Assembly: GCF_014203735.1 (NCBI RefSeq)
Contig: NZ_JACHJQ010000005.1
Span: 898,326-962,325, forward strand
Reading direction: 5' to 3'
Source: Actinophytocola algeriensis
GTDB taxonomy: Bacteria; Actinomycetota; Actinomycetes; Mycobacteriales; Pseudonocardiaceae
Length of the DNA stretch: 64,000 nt
Made by a program: the position numbers and the translations under genes. The notes under the pieces were generated by a model that saw nothing but the letters and a program-made list of their open reading frames with translations, searched no databases and was not told where the DNA came from. Below, piece after piece: positions 54,630-63,909 of this stretch (position 1 is the first letter of the stretch; each line of letters opens with the position of its first letter).

Positions 54630-55646
54630 GTGCGCGCACTGCCCGCATCGCTGGCCGGGATCGGAGCCGCGGTACTGCTGACCGCGACGCTCCTGACCGC
54701 GCCCGCCACCGCTCAGCCGACGACCGTGGCCGGGCTGCTCGCGCACTACTACGACCTCTCGGCGGAAGCCGAGCTCGTCAACGAGGAACTCCTGGTCGTC
54801 CAGGAGGAGCTCGCCGCCCACCAGAAGGCCTCCGCGGCCGCGGTCGAGGCCGCGGACGACGCGAAGGCCTCCGCCGACGCGCTCCGCGACAAGGCCACCG
54901 CCGCGCAGGACCTGGACCGGGTCGCCAACGCGTTGTCCTCGCGCCGCGACCTCGACGGGCTCACCGCGCTCGCCACCAGCACCAGCCCCGACGACCTCGT
55001 CGGCAAGCTGGAGGCGGCGACCCTCGCCGCGCACCTCACCGGCGGGCCCCGCAAGGGCGACGCCGCGCTCGAGGTGGCCGAGGACGCCGAGAAGAAGGCG
55101 GCCGCCGCCGAGTCGCAGGCGCAGGACCTCGAGGCGAAGGTCGCGGGCACCGCGGCCGAGGTGCGGCAGCGGCGTTCCGCGCTCGACGCGCAGATCGCCG
55201 AGGTGCGGACCGCGCTCGACAACCTCACCCCGGACCAGCGTTCCCTGCTCGAAGGCATCGAGGACTACGGCGGCGACGTCGTCATCCCGGGCGGCGACGC
55301 CGGGTCCGTGCTGGAGTTCGCGATCTCCCAGATGGGCAAGCCGTACCTGTGGGGCGCGGTCGGCCCCAGCTCCTACGACTGCTCAGGGCTCGTGCAGACC
55401 GCGTACCGGACCGTGGGCATCAACATGCCGAGGGTGTCCCGGCAGCAGGCCCAGGTCGGCAAGCGGGTCGACCGCTCGGACGTGCGTGCCGGTGACCTCG
55501 TCTTCTACGGCAACCCGGTCCACCACGTGGCGATCGTCGTCGACAGCGTTCGTGCGGTGCACGCGCCCAGTTTCGGGGAGAACGTCAAGATCGGCGGGAT
55601 CGACAGCATCGGCACGATCGCGGTCATCCGGCGCATCGTGGGCTGA
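54630..55646 (+). CDS. Secreted NlpC/P60 (C40) cell-wall endopeptidase
   Basis: The 338-residue protein has a signal peptide (about 1-29, ending ATAQP), a long Ala-rich coiled coil (about 35-200, AEAELVNEELLVVQEELAAH) and an NlpC/P60 domain. The catalytic Cys is in YDCSGLVQTAYR, with His in VHHVAIVV. It cleaves peptidoglycan stem peptides outside the cell, as RipA-like enzymes do. The GTG at 54630 follows GAGGGGAG; an ATG at 54597 is in frame. A strong terminator follows. Confidence 0.88.
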   Translation: MRALPASLAGIGAAVLLTATLLTAPATAQPTTVAGLLAHYYDLSAEAELVNEELLVVQEELAAHQKASAAAVEAADDAKASADALRDKATAAQDLDRVANALSSRRDLDGLTALATSTSPDDLVGKLEAATLAAHLTGGPRKGDAALEVAEDAEKKAAAAESQAQDLEAKVAGTAAEVRQRRSALDAQIAEVRTALDNLTPDQRSLLEGIEDYGGDVVIPGGDAGSVLEFAISQMGKPYLWGAVGPSSYDCSGLVQTAYRTVGINMPRVSRQQAQVGKRVDRSDVRAGDLVFYGNPVHHVAIVVDSVRAVHAPSFGENVKIGGIDSIGTIAVIRRIVG

Positions 55647-55656
55647 CCTCGGCAAG

Positions 55657-55694
55657 CGACGAGGGTGCGGCCCATCGGGACCGCACCCTCGTCG
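55657..55694. terminator. Bidirectional terminator between NlpC and BCCT genes
   Basis: A perfect 14-bp stem CGACGAGGGTGCGG / CCGCACCCTCGTCG with a 10-nt loop lies between convergent genes, 10 bp after the NlpC stop and 15 bp before the BCCT stop. Confidence 0.75.
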
Positions 55695-55709
55695 TGCCGG
55701 GATCAGCGT

Positions 55710-57476
55710 CTAGTGCTTGCGACCGATGCGGAAGCCGTGCTTGCGCAGCTCGCCGACGTCCGTCGCGCGCAGAGCCTTCAACATCTCGTCCTCCTGGACC
55801 ATCAACGGGTCCGTGCGCAGGTCCTTCCACAGCGACCAGCACAGGCCGACCATGATGATCGCGAACGGCGCCGCCACGATGATCGTCAGGTTCTGCAGAC
55901 CGGACAACGCGTTGCCGCCGCCGTCACCCACCAACAGCATGACGATCGCGACCGCACCCATCAGCACGCCCCAGAAGACCACCACGGGCTTCTTCGGGTG
56001 CACCGAACCGCCCTGCGACAGCGTGCCCATCACGACCGACGCCGCGTCCGCACCGGACACGAAGAAGATCGACACCAGCACGATCACGAGTATCGCGGCC
56101 ACTGTGGACAGTGGGAGGTGGGTGAGGAACGAGAACGTCATCACCTCGGACGTCGCCGACGGGTTGTACACCCACCTGCTCGGGTCGAACAGGTCGGCGG
56201 CCGAGCCGCTGGCCAGGTCCGCCGACGAGACACCTTGCGCGGCAAGGGCTTCCCGCTGCTGCTGGATCGCGGCACCACCGAAGATGGCGAACCAGAACAG
56301 GCTCACGACGCTGGGCACGAGGATCACGCCCGCCACGAACTGCCGGATCGACCGGCCGCGGCTGATCCGCGCGATGAACATGCCGACGAACGGCGTCCAC
56401 GAGATCCACCACGCCCAGTAGAAGATCGTCCAGCTGCCGAGCCAGCTGCGCATCTCCTCGCCGCCGGTCGTACCGGTCCGCCCGGACATCTCCGCGAACT
56501 CGCGCATGTAGTCGCCGATGGCGCCCGGCACGAGGTTCAGTATCAGCACGGTCGGGCCGACGACGAACACGAACGCCGCCAGCACGAACGCCAGCACCAT
56601 GTTGATGTTCGACAACCACTGGATGCCCTTGGCCACCCCCGACACGGCCGAGGCCACGAACGCGATCGTCAGCACCGCGATGACCGACACCAGCAGCATC
56701 GTGCTCGCCTCGCCGACCCAGCCGACGTAGGCCATGCCCTCGCCGACCTGCAGGGCACCGAGCCCGAGTGACGCCGCCGAACCGAACAGCGTGGCGAAGA
56801 TCGCCATGATGTCGATCGCCCTGCCGAGCGGGCCCTCACTGCGCTTCTTGCCGATCAGCGGCGCGAACACCGAGCTGAACAACTGGGTGCGGCCGCGGCG
56901 GAACGTGCTGTACGCGATGGCTAGACCCACCACCGCGTAGATCGCCCACGGGTGCACGGTCCAGTGGAACAGCGTGGTCGCCATCGCCTGGTGCACCGCC
57001 TCGTCCGAGGCGGGGCCCGCGGAGCCGGGTGGCGGGGACATGAAGTGCGTCAGCGGCTCCACGACGCCGAAGAACATCAGTCCGATGCCCATGCCCGCGC
57101 TGAACATCATCGCGATCCACGACACGGTGCGGAACTCGGGTTTCTCCCTGTCCGCGCCGAGCGGGATCCGGCCGTACCTGCTGATCGCGAGCCCGATGGC
57201 GAACAACACGAAACCGCTTGCCACGAGCACGAACGCCCAGCCACCGTAGGGGATGACCCCCTCGTTCAGCACCGCGCCCGCGACACTGATCATCGATTCG
57301 GTACCGAACACGCCCCAGCCGAGGAAGGCGAGCATCAACGCGGCCGCGATACCGAAGACCCATTTGTCCGTCCGAGGTGGGCGATCGGCTGCCACCTCGA
57401 TCTTTTCGGTGTCAGCAAGGACTTCTGTATCTTGTCGCGGACCTGTATCCGCTAGTTCTCGAGCGTCCGTATCCAT
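55710..57476 (-). CDS. BCCT-family betaine/choline/carnitine transporter
   Basis: The 588-residue protein has twelve helices. The BCCT signature is visible: GIGLMFFGVVEPL, HWTVHPWAIYAVVGLAIAY, YWAWWISWTPFVGMFIARISRGRSIRQFV and a FFVSGADAASVVMG helix. It imports compatible solutes such as glycine betaine, driven by Na+ or H+, for osmoprotection. The C-terminal tail is basic (RKHGFRIGRKH). The ATG at 57476 is the only reasonable start. It shares a terminator with the convergent NlpC gene. Confidence 0.9.
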   Translation of the reverse strand: MDTDARELADTGPRQDTEVLADTEKIEVAADRPPRTDKWVFGIAAALMLAFLGWGVFGTESMISVAGAVLNEGVIPYGGWAFVLVASGFVLFAIGLAISRYGRIPLGADREKPEFRTVSWIAMMFSAGMGIGLMFFGVVEPLTHFMSPPPGSAGPASDEAVHQAMATTLFHWTVHPWAIYAVVGLAIAYSTFRRGRTQLFSSVFAPLIGKKRSEGPLGRAIDIMAIFATLFGSAASLGLGALQVGEGMAYVGWVGEASTMLLVSVIAVLTIAFVASAVSGVAKGIQWLSNINMVLAFVLAAFVFVVGPTVLILNLVPGAIGDYMREFAEMSGRTGTTGGEEMRSWLGSWTIFYWAWWISWTPFVGMFIARISRGRSIRQFVAGVILVPSVVSLFWFAIFGGAAIQQQREALAAQGVSSADLASGSAADLFDPSRWVYNPSATSEVMTFSFLTHLPLSTVAAILVIVLVSIFFVSGADAASVVMGTLSQGGSVHPKKPVVVFWGVLMGAVAIVMLLVGDGGGNALSGLQNLTIIVAAPFAIIMVGLCWSLWKDLRTDPLMVQEDEMLKALRATDVGELRKHGFRIGRKH

Positions 57477-57516
57477 ACCAGCGCATGCTAACCGGTTGGT
57501 CAATTTTGGACACGTC

Positions 57517-58758
57517 TCACCCGGTGGTGGTGAGCAACGGTTGGGTCTCGACCCGGCCGCGCCGCGTCCGCTCCGCCCAGCGTACGGCCGGACCCATCGC
57601 GGCGCCCGCCGTGACGAAGACGGCACCGAGCAGCAGCCAGCCCGCGGTGCCCCACCCGAGCACCACCGTGGTCACGAGCAGCGGCCCGAGCATCCTCGCG
57701 ACGGTGAACCCGGATCCGAAAAACCCCTGGTACTGGCCGTGGCGGCCCTCCGGCGCGAGCCCGAAGCTGATCTCCCACGCGCCGCTCGCCTGCATCATCT
57801 CGGCGGCCGCCTGCAGGCCCGCGGCGACGACGAGCACCCCCACCGCGGCCCATGCGGGCGCGCCGAAGCCGGACAGCGCGAACACCACGCACGCCGCGAG
57901 AAGTGTCACACCGGCGAACCGCATGAATCGTAATGCGCTCGCAAGGTTGGTCACCTTGTTCGCCACCCGCACCTGGAACAGCACGACGGACACCGTGTTG
58001 AGCACCAGCAGCAGCGACACCGTCCACCCGGGAGCGTTCGTCCGCGCCACGATCCACAGTGGAATGGCGAGCGTGATCAGCGGGATGTGCAGCTGCAACA
58101 CCATGTTCAGCGCGGACACGACCGCGTAGGGCCGGTCGCGCAGCACCGCGAGCGCCGGTTCACCGTGTGCCGTGGCCGGGGTGGGGGCGACGACCGGCAG
58201 CCGCAGCAGCACGAGCGCCGAGACGACGAGGCTGACCGCGTCGACGGCGAACACCGCGAGGTAAGCCACCTCGGTGTCCGCCTGCAGCGCGAGCCCGCCG
58301 AACCCGGCACCCACGGCGATGCCCGCGTTGATCGCCGCCGCCAGCACGGCGCGCACCTTCGTCCGCTCCTGCGCGGGCACGAGCCCCGCGAGCAGTGCCT
58401 GCCTGGCCGCGTTCAGTCCACAGAGGGCGGTCGAGTACAGGCACGCCACGAGCACGAACGGCACGAAGTCCCGCACGAACAGGAACAGCACCAGTGCCGC
58501 GGCCGTGCACAGGGCCAGCAGGATCGCGATCCCGCGCGGCCCGCGCCGGTCGGCAAGGTGCCCGAGCGGCACGCCGGTGAGGAACCCGACCGCCCACCCG
58601 GCCGTGAGACCGAACCCGACCTGCGTCGGCGACAGGTCCACGATCCGGGTGAAGTACAGCGCCGAGCACACGAGGTACCCGCCGAGCCCGATCGAGTCGG
58701 TCAGCTGCGCGACCGCGAGGGGCCGGCTCGGGCCCGGAGGCGGGAGGTAGCGCGTCAT
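57517..58758 (-). CDS. MFS transporter
   Basis: The 413-residue protein has twelve predicted helices and the loop 2-3 motif GVPLGHLADRRGPRG, which marks the major facilitator superfamily. The second half contains MMQASGAWEISFGLAPEGRHGQYQGFFGSGFTVARMLGP. It is probably a drug- or metabolite-proton antiporter. It is divergent from a MocR-type regulator across 80 bp with repeated CCAAT boxes, so the regulator likely controls it. Confidence 0.85.
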   Translation of the reverse strand: MTRYLPPPGPSRPLAVAQLTDSIGLGGYLVCSALYFTRIVDLSPTQVGFGLTAGWAVGFLTGVPLGHLADRRGPRGIAILLALCTAAALVLFLFVRDFVPFVLVACLYSTALCGLNAARQALLAGLVPAQERTKVRAVLAAAINAGIAVGAGFGGLALQADTEVAYLAVFAVDAVSLVVSALVLLRLPVVAPTPATAHGEPALAVLRDRPYAVVSALNMVLQLHIPLITLAIPLWIVARTNAPGWTVSLLLVLNTVSVVLFQVRVANKVTNLASALRFMRFAGVTLLAACVVFALSGFGAPAWAAVGVLVVAAGLQAAAEMMQASGAWEISFGLAPEGRHGQYQGFFGSGFTVARMLGPLLVTTVVLGWGTAGWLLLGAVFVTAGAAMGPAVRWAERTRRGRVETQPLLTTTG

Positions 58759-58778
58759 GCACTCAATCTAGGAAGCCG

Positions 58779-58825
58779 ATTGGTCGTATAGAAGATCCAA
58801 TAACGACTATCCTCACTGGGCCAAT
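58779..58825. promoter_or_regulatory. CCAAT repeats, candidate MocR operator
   Basis: ATTGG (58779-58783) and two CCAAT copies (58797-58801, 58821-58825) lie in the 80-bp divergent region of the MFS and MocR genes. One inverted and one direct pairing of the same pentamer is the layout often seen for MocR/PdxR regulators. TAGGAT at 58827-58832 could be the -10 for a nearly leaderless mocR message. Confidence 0.4.
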
Positions 58826-58838
58826 GTAGGATGACCCG

Positions 58839-60251
58839 GTGGAGTTCCACGTCAGCCTGGCCGGGCGCGGTGACCTGTCCGCCCGGATCTACCGGCAGCT
58901 GCACGACGCGGTCATCGACGGCCGCCTGCGCTCCGGTGAGAAGCTGCCGCCGACCAGGGAACTCGCCCGCCAGCTCGCCGTCTCGCGCAACACCGTGGCG
59001 CTGGCCTACGAGCGGCTGACCGCCGAGGGCTTCCTCGTCGGCCGGGTCGGTGCGGGCACGTTCGTGTGCGCCACCCCGCCCGCCCTGCGGGCCGAACACG
59101 CGACCCGCGCGGGTGCGGTGCCGCCCCGGCCGGTGTGGCGGGACCTGGCCGTGCCCCCGGTCCGTGACGCGCCGCCGCCCGCGTACGACTTCCGCGTCGG
59201 TGTGCCGGATGTGCGCCGCTTCCCGATGGCGGCCTGGCGCAGTCAGGTCGCGCGCCAGCTCCGGGACGTGCCCGTCGAGGAGACGCTGTACGGCGACCCG
59301 GCCGGGCACGCCGGGCTGCGGTCCGAGATCGCCCGGCACATCGGCCTGTCCCGGTCGGTGCGGGTGCCCGCCGAGCAGGTGCTGGTCACGAGCGGTACCC
59401 AGCAGGCGCTCGACCTCGTGGCGCGGGTGCTCCTCGCGCCGGGCGACCGCGTGGCCGTCGAGGAACCCGGCTACGCGCCTGCCCGCGAGCTGTTCGCCTC
59501 GCACGGCGCCCGCGTGACCGGCGTGCCGGTCGACGCGGAAGGTGTTGTGGTGCACGAACTTCCGGACGACACGCGCCTGGTGTACACGACGCCGTCGCAC
59601 CAGTTCCCGCTCGGCCCGCCGATGTCGCTCGGCAGGCGGACCGCGCTGCTCGAGTGGGCGCGGGACGTGGGCGCGGTGGTGGTCGAGGACGACTACGACA
59701 GCGAGTTCCGCTTCGCCGACCGGCCCCTCGAATCGCTGCACAGCCTCGACCGCGGCGACCGGGTCCTGTACGTCGGGTCGTTCTCGAAGACGATGCTCCC
59801 GATGCTGCGGCTGGGGTTCGTGGTCGCGCCGCCGTCGCTGTTCGCCGCGCTGCGGTCCGCGAAGCGGCTGGCGGACCTGCAGACGGAGACCACCACGCAG
59901 GGCGCCATGGCCGGGTTCATGGCCGACGGGCTGTTCGTGCGGCACCTGCGCCGCGCGACCCGCGAGTACGCGGCGCGGCGGGCGCTGATCCTGGCGGTGC
60001 TACGGCGCGACTTCGCCGACCGCCTCGAGGTGGTGCCGTCGACCGCCGGGCTGCACCTCGCGGTGTGGCCGGCGGGCGAGGTGGACGTGACCGAACTGGT
60101 CACCCGCGCCGCGGCGGCCGGCGTGGGGGTGGCGGACCTGGCGGAGTACCACGGGTTCGGGCCCGGCAGACCCGGGCTCGCCCTGGGTTACGGGCTGATC
60201 GAACATGACCGGATCGACGAAGGCCTGCGAGTGTTGGGTGAGGTGTTGTGA
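58839..60251 (+). CDS. MocR/PdxR-family regulator (GntR-aminotransferase fusion)
   Basis: The 470-residue protein has an N-terminal GntR winged helix (about 8-80: RLRSGEKLPPTRELARQLAVSRNTVALAYERL) and an aminotransferase-fold domain with GTQQALDLVARVL, EEPGYAPAR and the PLP lysine in VGSFSKTMLPMLRLG. It binds PLP adducts as a sensor rather than catalysing. The GTG at 58839 is used. It overlaps the aldehyde dehydrogenase gene (GTGA) and is divergent from an MFS gene, so both are candidate targets. Confidence 0.9.
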   Translation: MEFHVSLAGRGDLSARIYRQLHDAVIDGRLRSGEKLPPTRELARQLAVSRNTVALAYERLTAEGFLVGRVGAGTFVCATPPALRAEHATRAGAVPPRPVWRDLAVPPVRDAPPPAYDFRVGVPDVRRFPMAAWRSQVARQLRDVPVEETLYGDPAGHAGLRSEIARHIGLSRSVRVPAEQVLVTSGTQQALDLVARVLLAPGDRVAVEEPGYAPARELFASHGARVTGVPVDAEGVVVHELPDDTRLVYTTPSHQFPLGPPMSLGRRTALLEWARDVGAVVVEDDYDSEFRFADRPLESLHSLDRGDRVLYVGSFSKTMLPMLRLGFVVAPPSLFAALRSAKRLADLQTETTTQGAMAGFMADGLFVRHLRRATREYAARRALILAVLRRDFADRLEVVPSTAGLHLAVWPAGEVDVTELVTRAAAAGVGVADLAEYHGFGPGRPGLALGYGLIEHDRIDEGLRVLGEVL

Positions 60252-61708
60252 GCGGAACGAACCAGGGGACACCGCGCGTGTCACTGGAGACGGTGCTGAC
60301 CGGGGCGGCCGCGGCGCGCGCGCCGTTCGCGGCGACCACGGCGGACCTGCGTGCCGCCGCGCTGCGGCGGGTGGCCGACGTGCTGGACGGGGCCGCGGGT
60401 GAGCTGGTGCCACTCGCGCACCGGGAGACCAACCTCCAGGAGCAGCCACGCCTGTACGCCGAGCTGGAGCGGACGACGTTCCAGCTGCGGCTGCTCGCCG
60501 AGACGATCGTCGAGGGTGGCTACCTGTCGGTCACCCTCGACTCGCCCGACACCTGCTGGCCGGCGGGCGGCCGGGCCGACCTGCGGCGGATGCTGGTGCC
60601 CGTCGGGCCGGTCGCGGTGTTCGCGGCGTCCAACTTCCCGTTCGCGTTCAGTGTCGCGGGCGGGGACACGGCGGCCGCGCTCGCCGTCGGCTGCCCGGTG
60701 GTGCTGAAGGCGAATCCGGGCCACCCGCTGCTGAGCGACCGCGTCGGCGAGCTGGTGACCGGTGCGCTGGCCCAGGCCGGCCTGCCGGACGGCGTGTTCG
60801 GGGTGGTGCACGGCATCGACGAGGGCCGGGCGCTGGTGCTGGACCCGAGGATCAAGGCGGGTGCGTTCACCGGCTCGCTGCGGGGCGGCCGGGCGCTGTT
60901 CGACCTCGCCTGCTCGCGGCCGGAGCCCATCCCGTTCCACGCGGAGATGGGCAGCGTGAACCCGGTGTTCGTGACCGCGTCGGCGGTGCGGGAACGGGCC
61001 GAGGGGATCGCCGAGGGCTACGTCGGGTCCTACACGCTCGGCGCCGGGCAGTTCTGCACGAAGCCGGGTCTGGTGTTCGTGCCGTCGGCGGAGGCGGCGG
61101 ACTTCGAGTCGCACGTGGCCGCCGCGCTGGCCGGGCACGTCGCCGCGCCGCTGCTGAACGACGGGATCGCGGGCCGGTACGCCGAGGGCCTCGACGCGCT
61201 GCGGTCGCACCCGGCCGTGCGGGTGCTGGTGGCGGGGGAGGGCGTCGCGCCCACGCTGCTCGGCTGCGACGCCGCGGACTTCCTCGCCGCCAGGTCGGAG
61301 CTGCTGGTGGAGTGCTTCGGCCCGACCTCGATGGTGGTGCGGTACTCGTCGGCGGACGAGCTGGTGGCGTGCGCGCGGGCGTTCACGGGCGAGCTGACGG
61401 CGGCCGTGCACGGCTCGCTCGCCGACGACGAGGTCGAGCCGCTGGTCGCGCTGCTGACCGAACGGGTCGGTCGGGTGCTGTGGAACGGCTGGCCCACCGG
61501 GGTGTCGGTGACCTACGCGATGCAGCACGGCGGCCCGTACCCGGCCACCACCATGCCAGGGCACACCTCGGTCGGCACCACCGCGCTGCGCCGGTTCCTG
61601 CGGCCGGTCGTCTACCAGAACATGCCGCAGGCGCTGCTTCCCGAGGTGCTGCGTGACGGCAACCCGCTCGGGGTGCCGCGTCGGGTCGACGGGGTGCTGA
61701 GCCGCTGA
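60248..61708 (+). CDS. Aldehyde dehydrogenase (ketoglutarate-semialdehyde-type, NADP+)
   Basis: The 486-residue protein belongs to the 2,5-dioxovalerate dehydrogenase-like group. It has VGPVAVFAASNFPFAFSVAGGDTAAALAVGCPVVLKANPGHP, the glycine motif region GAFTGSLRGGRAL, the catalytic Glu in EMGSVNPVFV and the nucleophile Cys in GAGQFCTKPG. It oxidises alpha-keto-semialdehydes from sugar-acid or hydroxyproline breakdown. The GTG at 60248 overlaps the MocR stop, so the regulator and enzyme are coupled. Confidence 0.88.
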   Translation: MSGTNQGTPRVSLETVLTGAAAARAPFAATTADLRAAALRRVADVLDGAAGELVPLAHRETNLQEQPRLYAELERTTFQLRLLAETIVEGGYLSVTLDSPDTCWPAGGRADLRRMLVPVGPVAVFAASNFPFAFSVAGGDTAAALAVGCPVVLKANPGHPLLSDRVGELVTGALAQAGLPDGVFGVVHGIDEGRALVLDPRIKAGAFTGSLRGGRALFDLACSRPEPIPFHAEMGSVNPVFVTASAVRERAEGIAEGYVGSYTLGAGQFCTKPGLVFVPSAEAADFESHVAAALAGHVAAPLLNDGIAGRYAEGLDALRSHPAVRVLVAGEGVAPTLLGCDAADFLAARSELLVECFGPTSMVVRYSSADELVACARAFTGELTAAVHGSLADDEVEPLVALLTERVGRVLWNGWPTGVSVTYAMQHGGPYPATTMPGHTSVGTTALRRFLRPVVYQNMPQALLPEVLRDGNPLGVPRRVDGVLSR

Positions 61709-61716
61709 CCTCCCGG

Positions 61717-63471
61717 TTACCGCCCCACCGCGTAGCCCTGCATGCCGCGGGGGTTGGCGGCTGCCTTGAGCAGCCCGGTCTCGGTGTCGCGGGAGATCGC
61801 CGACATGCGGCCGAGCGACCAGCTGTCGACCACCTCCACGTCGTGACCGCGCCGCCGCAGCTCGTCGGCCGCGTCCGCCGCGCGGGCCTCGAGCAGCAGC
61901 TGCGTACCGGTCTGCCGCGGCCAGAACGACGACGCGAACGCGGTCGTGTGCCAGGCCGGCGAGTCGATCGCGGCCTGCAGGTCCATCCCGTGCACGGCGT
62001 GGTTGAGGAAGAACGCCACCTGCCACTGGTCCTGCTGGTCGCCGCCGGGTGTGCCGAACGAGAGCTGCACGCCGTCGCGGGTCGCGAACGACGGGGACAG
62101 CGTGGTGCGCGGCCGCTTGCCGGGGGCGAGCGTGTTCGGCAGGCCCTCCTCCAGCCAGAACATCTGCGCCCGGCTGCCGAGGCAGAAGCCCAGCGCGGGG
62201 ATGGTCGGGGAGCTCTGCAGCCAGCCGCCGGACGGGGTCGCGGAGATGACGTTGCCCCACCGGTCGGCCACGTCGATGTGGCAGGTGTCGCCGCGGGTCG
62301 TGCCCTGCGGGGAGACCTCAAGCCCACCCAGCGTCGGCTCCCCGACGCCGGCCCCGGCGGGCCCGGCAGGCGCACCGCCTTCGAGCACGTAGCGGGGGAG
62401 TCTGCCGAGCCCGTTGCGCGACGCGGCGCCGGCGTCGGCGCCCACGAGCCGCGCCCGTTCTGCGACGTACGCCGGGTCGAGCAGCGCGGTGATGTCGGCG
62501 CCGTCGCCGAAGTTCGCGTCCCGGTCGGCGAAGGCCAGCTTGGTGACCTCGACGACGCGGTGGATCTCGTCCGCCGACGCCGGGCCGGGGTGGTCGCCCA
62601 GCGCCTCCAGCATCGCCAGCTGCTGCAGCAGGACCGGACCCTGGCTCCACGCGCCGACCTTGTGGACCTGCCAGCCGAACACGTCGCGGCTCACGGTCGG
62701 CTCGTAGCCCGGCCGCCACGCCGCGAGGTCGGCGCCGGTCAGCAGCCCGCTGTGCGGGTGGCCGGTGTCGTCGACGATCTCCGTGCGGCAGAACGCGTCG
62801 ATCGCCTCGGCGACGAACCCCTCGTACCAGGCGGTGATGGCCGCGTCGAGCTGCGCCTCCCGGTCGCCGCCCCCGGCCTCTGCCTCGTCGACCAGCCTGC
62901 GGTAGGTCGCCGCGAGCGCGGGGTTGCGGACCAGCCCGCCGGTCTTCGGCGTTGGCAGCCAGAGGTCGGCGGAGGTGGGCCAGTGGGTGCGGAACAGTTC
63001 CTCGACCGTGGTGATCGTGTCCACCACGGCCTGCGCGACCGGGTGGCCGTGCTCGGCGTACCCGATGGCGTAGCCGAGCACGTCCCGCAGCGGCAGGGTG
63101 CCGTGGTCGCGCAGCAGCGTCAGCCAGGCGCCGACCGCGCCCGGCACCGTCGCCGCGAGCAGCCCGGTGCCCGGCACGAGGACCAGCCCCAGCTGCCGGA
63201 ACCGCTCCGTCGTGGCGGCGGCGGGCGCGACCCCCTGTCCACACAGGACGCGCGGGGTGGGGTCGGTGGCCGTGGTGAAGATCGCGGGAACCTCGCCACC
63301 AGGCCCGTTCATGTGCGGCTCACACACGTGCAGCGTGAAGGCGGCCGCCGCGGCCGCGTCGAAGGCGTTGCCGCCACGTTCGAGGACCGCCATGCCCGAG
63401 GACGATGCGAGCCAGTGGGTGGAGGCCACCATGCCGAAGGTGCCCGCGAGTTCGGGACGCGTAGTGAACAC
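61717..63471 (-). CDS. Gamma-glutamyltransferase-family Ntn hydrolase
   Basis: The 584-residue protein has GGT large-subunit motifs (SSSGMAVLERGGNAFDAAAAAAFTLHVCEPHMNGPGGE). The autoprocessing site DTCHIDVADRWGNVISATPS supplies a Thr nucleophile; the usual TTH is TCH here. GTPGGDQQDQWQV is near the end. There is no signal peptide, so it is cytoplasmic. It could hydrolyse gamma-glutamyl peptides or act on a cephalosporin-like substrate; unknown. The GTG start is at 63471. It converges with the ALDH gene. Confidence 0.85.
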   Translation of the reverse strand: MFTTRPELAGTFGMVASTHWLASSSGMAVLERGGNAFDAAAAAAFTLHVCEPHMNGPGGEVPAIFTTATDPTPRVLCGQGVAPAAATTERFRQLGLVLVPGTGLLAATVPGAVGAWLTLLRDHGTLPLRDVLGYAIGYAEHGHPVAQAVVDTITTVEELFRTHWPTSADLWLPTPKTGGLVRNPALAATYRRLVDEAEAGGGDREAQLDAAITAWYEGFVAEAIDAFCRTEIVDDTGHPHSGLLTGADLAAWRPGYEPTVSRDVFGWQVHKVGAWSQGPVLLQQLAMLEALGDHPGPASADEIHRVVEVTKLAFADRDANFGDGADITALLDPAYVAERARLVGADAGAASRNGLGRLPRYVLEGGAPAGPAGAGVGEPTLGGLEVSPQGTTRGDTCHIDVADRWGNVISATPSGGWLQSSPTIPALGFCLGSRAQMFWLEEGLPNTLAPGKRPRTTLSPSFATRDGVQLSFGTPGGDQQDQWQVAFFLNHAVHGMDLQAAIDSPAWHTTAFASSFWPRQTGTQLLLEARAADAADELRRRGHDVEVVDSWSLGRMSAISRDTETGLLKAAANPRGMQGYAVGR

Positions 63472-63570
63472 GACGTTACGTTTACGGGATGCGACGGGCC
63501 GGGGGCAAGGTCAGCCACCTCACGTAGCCCCGCGGCCCGTACCCTGACGTGGCGACACGTCGACTCCCGG

Positions 63571-63585
63571 TACCCCCTGCGGGTA
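63571..63585. promoter_or_regulatory. CsoR-type operator TACCC-N5-GGGTA
   Basis: A 15-bp dyad with perfect arms TACCC / GGGTA, GC-rich in the middle, lies 42 bp before csoR. It overlaps a GGGTAT/TATGGT promoter element (63581-63588). It resembles known CsoR half-sites, supporting autoregulation by copper. Confidence 0.6.
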
Positions 63586-63627
63586 TGGTGGTGGTTGGAC
63601 GAGGGAAACAGCGGAAAGGGACGTCGG

Positions 63628-63909
63628 ATGCGGGGCTACACCAGCGACAAGGACGGCTACCTCAAGCGCCTCCGCCGCATCGAGGGCCAGATCCGCGGCC
63701 TGCAGCGCATGGTCGAGAACGACGAGTACTGCATCGACGTGCTGACCCAGATCTCGGCGGCCACCAAGGCCCTGCAGGCGGTCTCGCTCGGGTTGATGGA
63801 CGAGCACCTGAAGCACTGCGTCGCGCAGGCGCTGGTCGATGGTGGCAAGGACGCGGACGAGAAGGTCCGCGAGGCCAGCGAGGCCATCGCCCGGTTGGTG
63901 CGGTCCTAG
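63628..63909 (+). CDS. csoR: CsoR-family copper-sensing repressor
   Basis: The 93-residue helical protein has the CsoR Cys-His-Cys set: Cys35 in YCIDVLTQISAATKALQAV, then His60 and Cys64 in DEHLKHCVAQA. It also has RLRRIEGQIRGLQRM for DNA contact. It represses copper-resistance genes until Cu(I) binds. No copper exporter follows it in the window because an IS element begins at its stop codon; the TAG may be completed by the IS's first G. Confidence 0.92.
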   Translation: MRGYTSDKDGYLKRLRRIEGQIRGLQRMVENDEYCIDVLTQISAATKALQAVSLGLMDEHLKHCVAQALVDGGKDADEKVREASEAIARLVRS

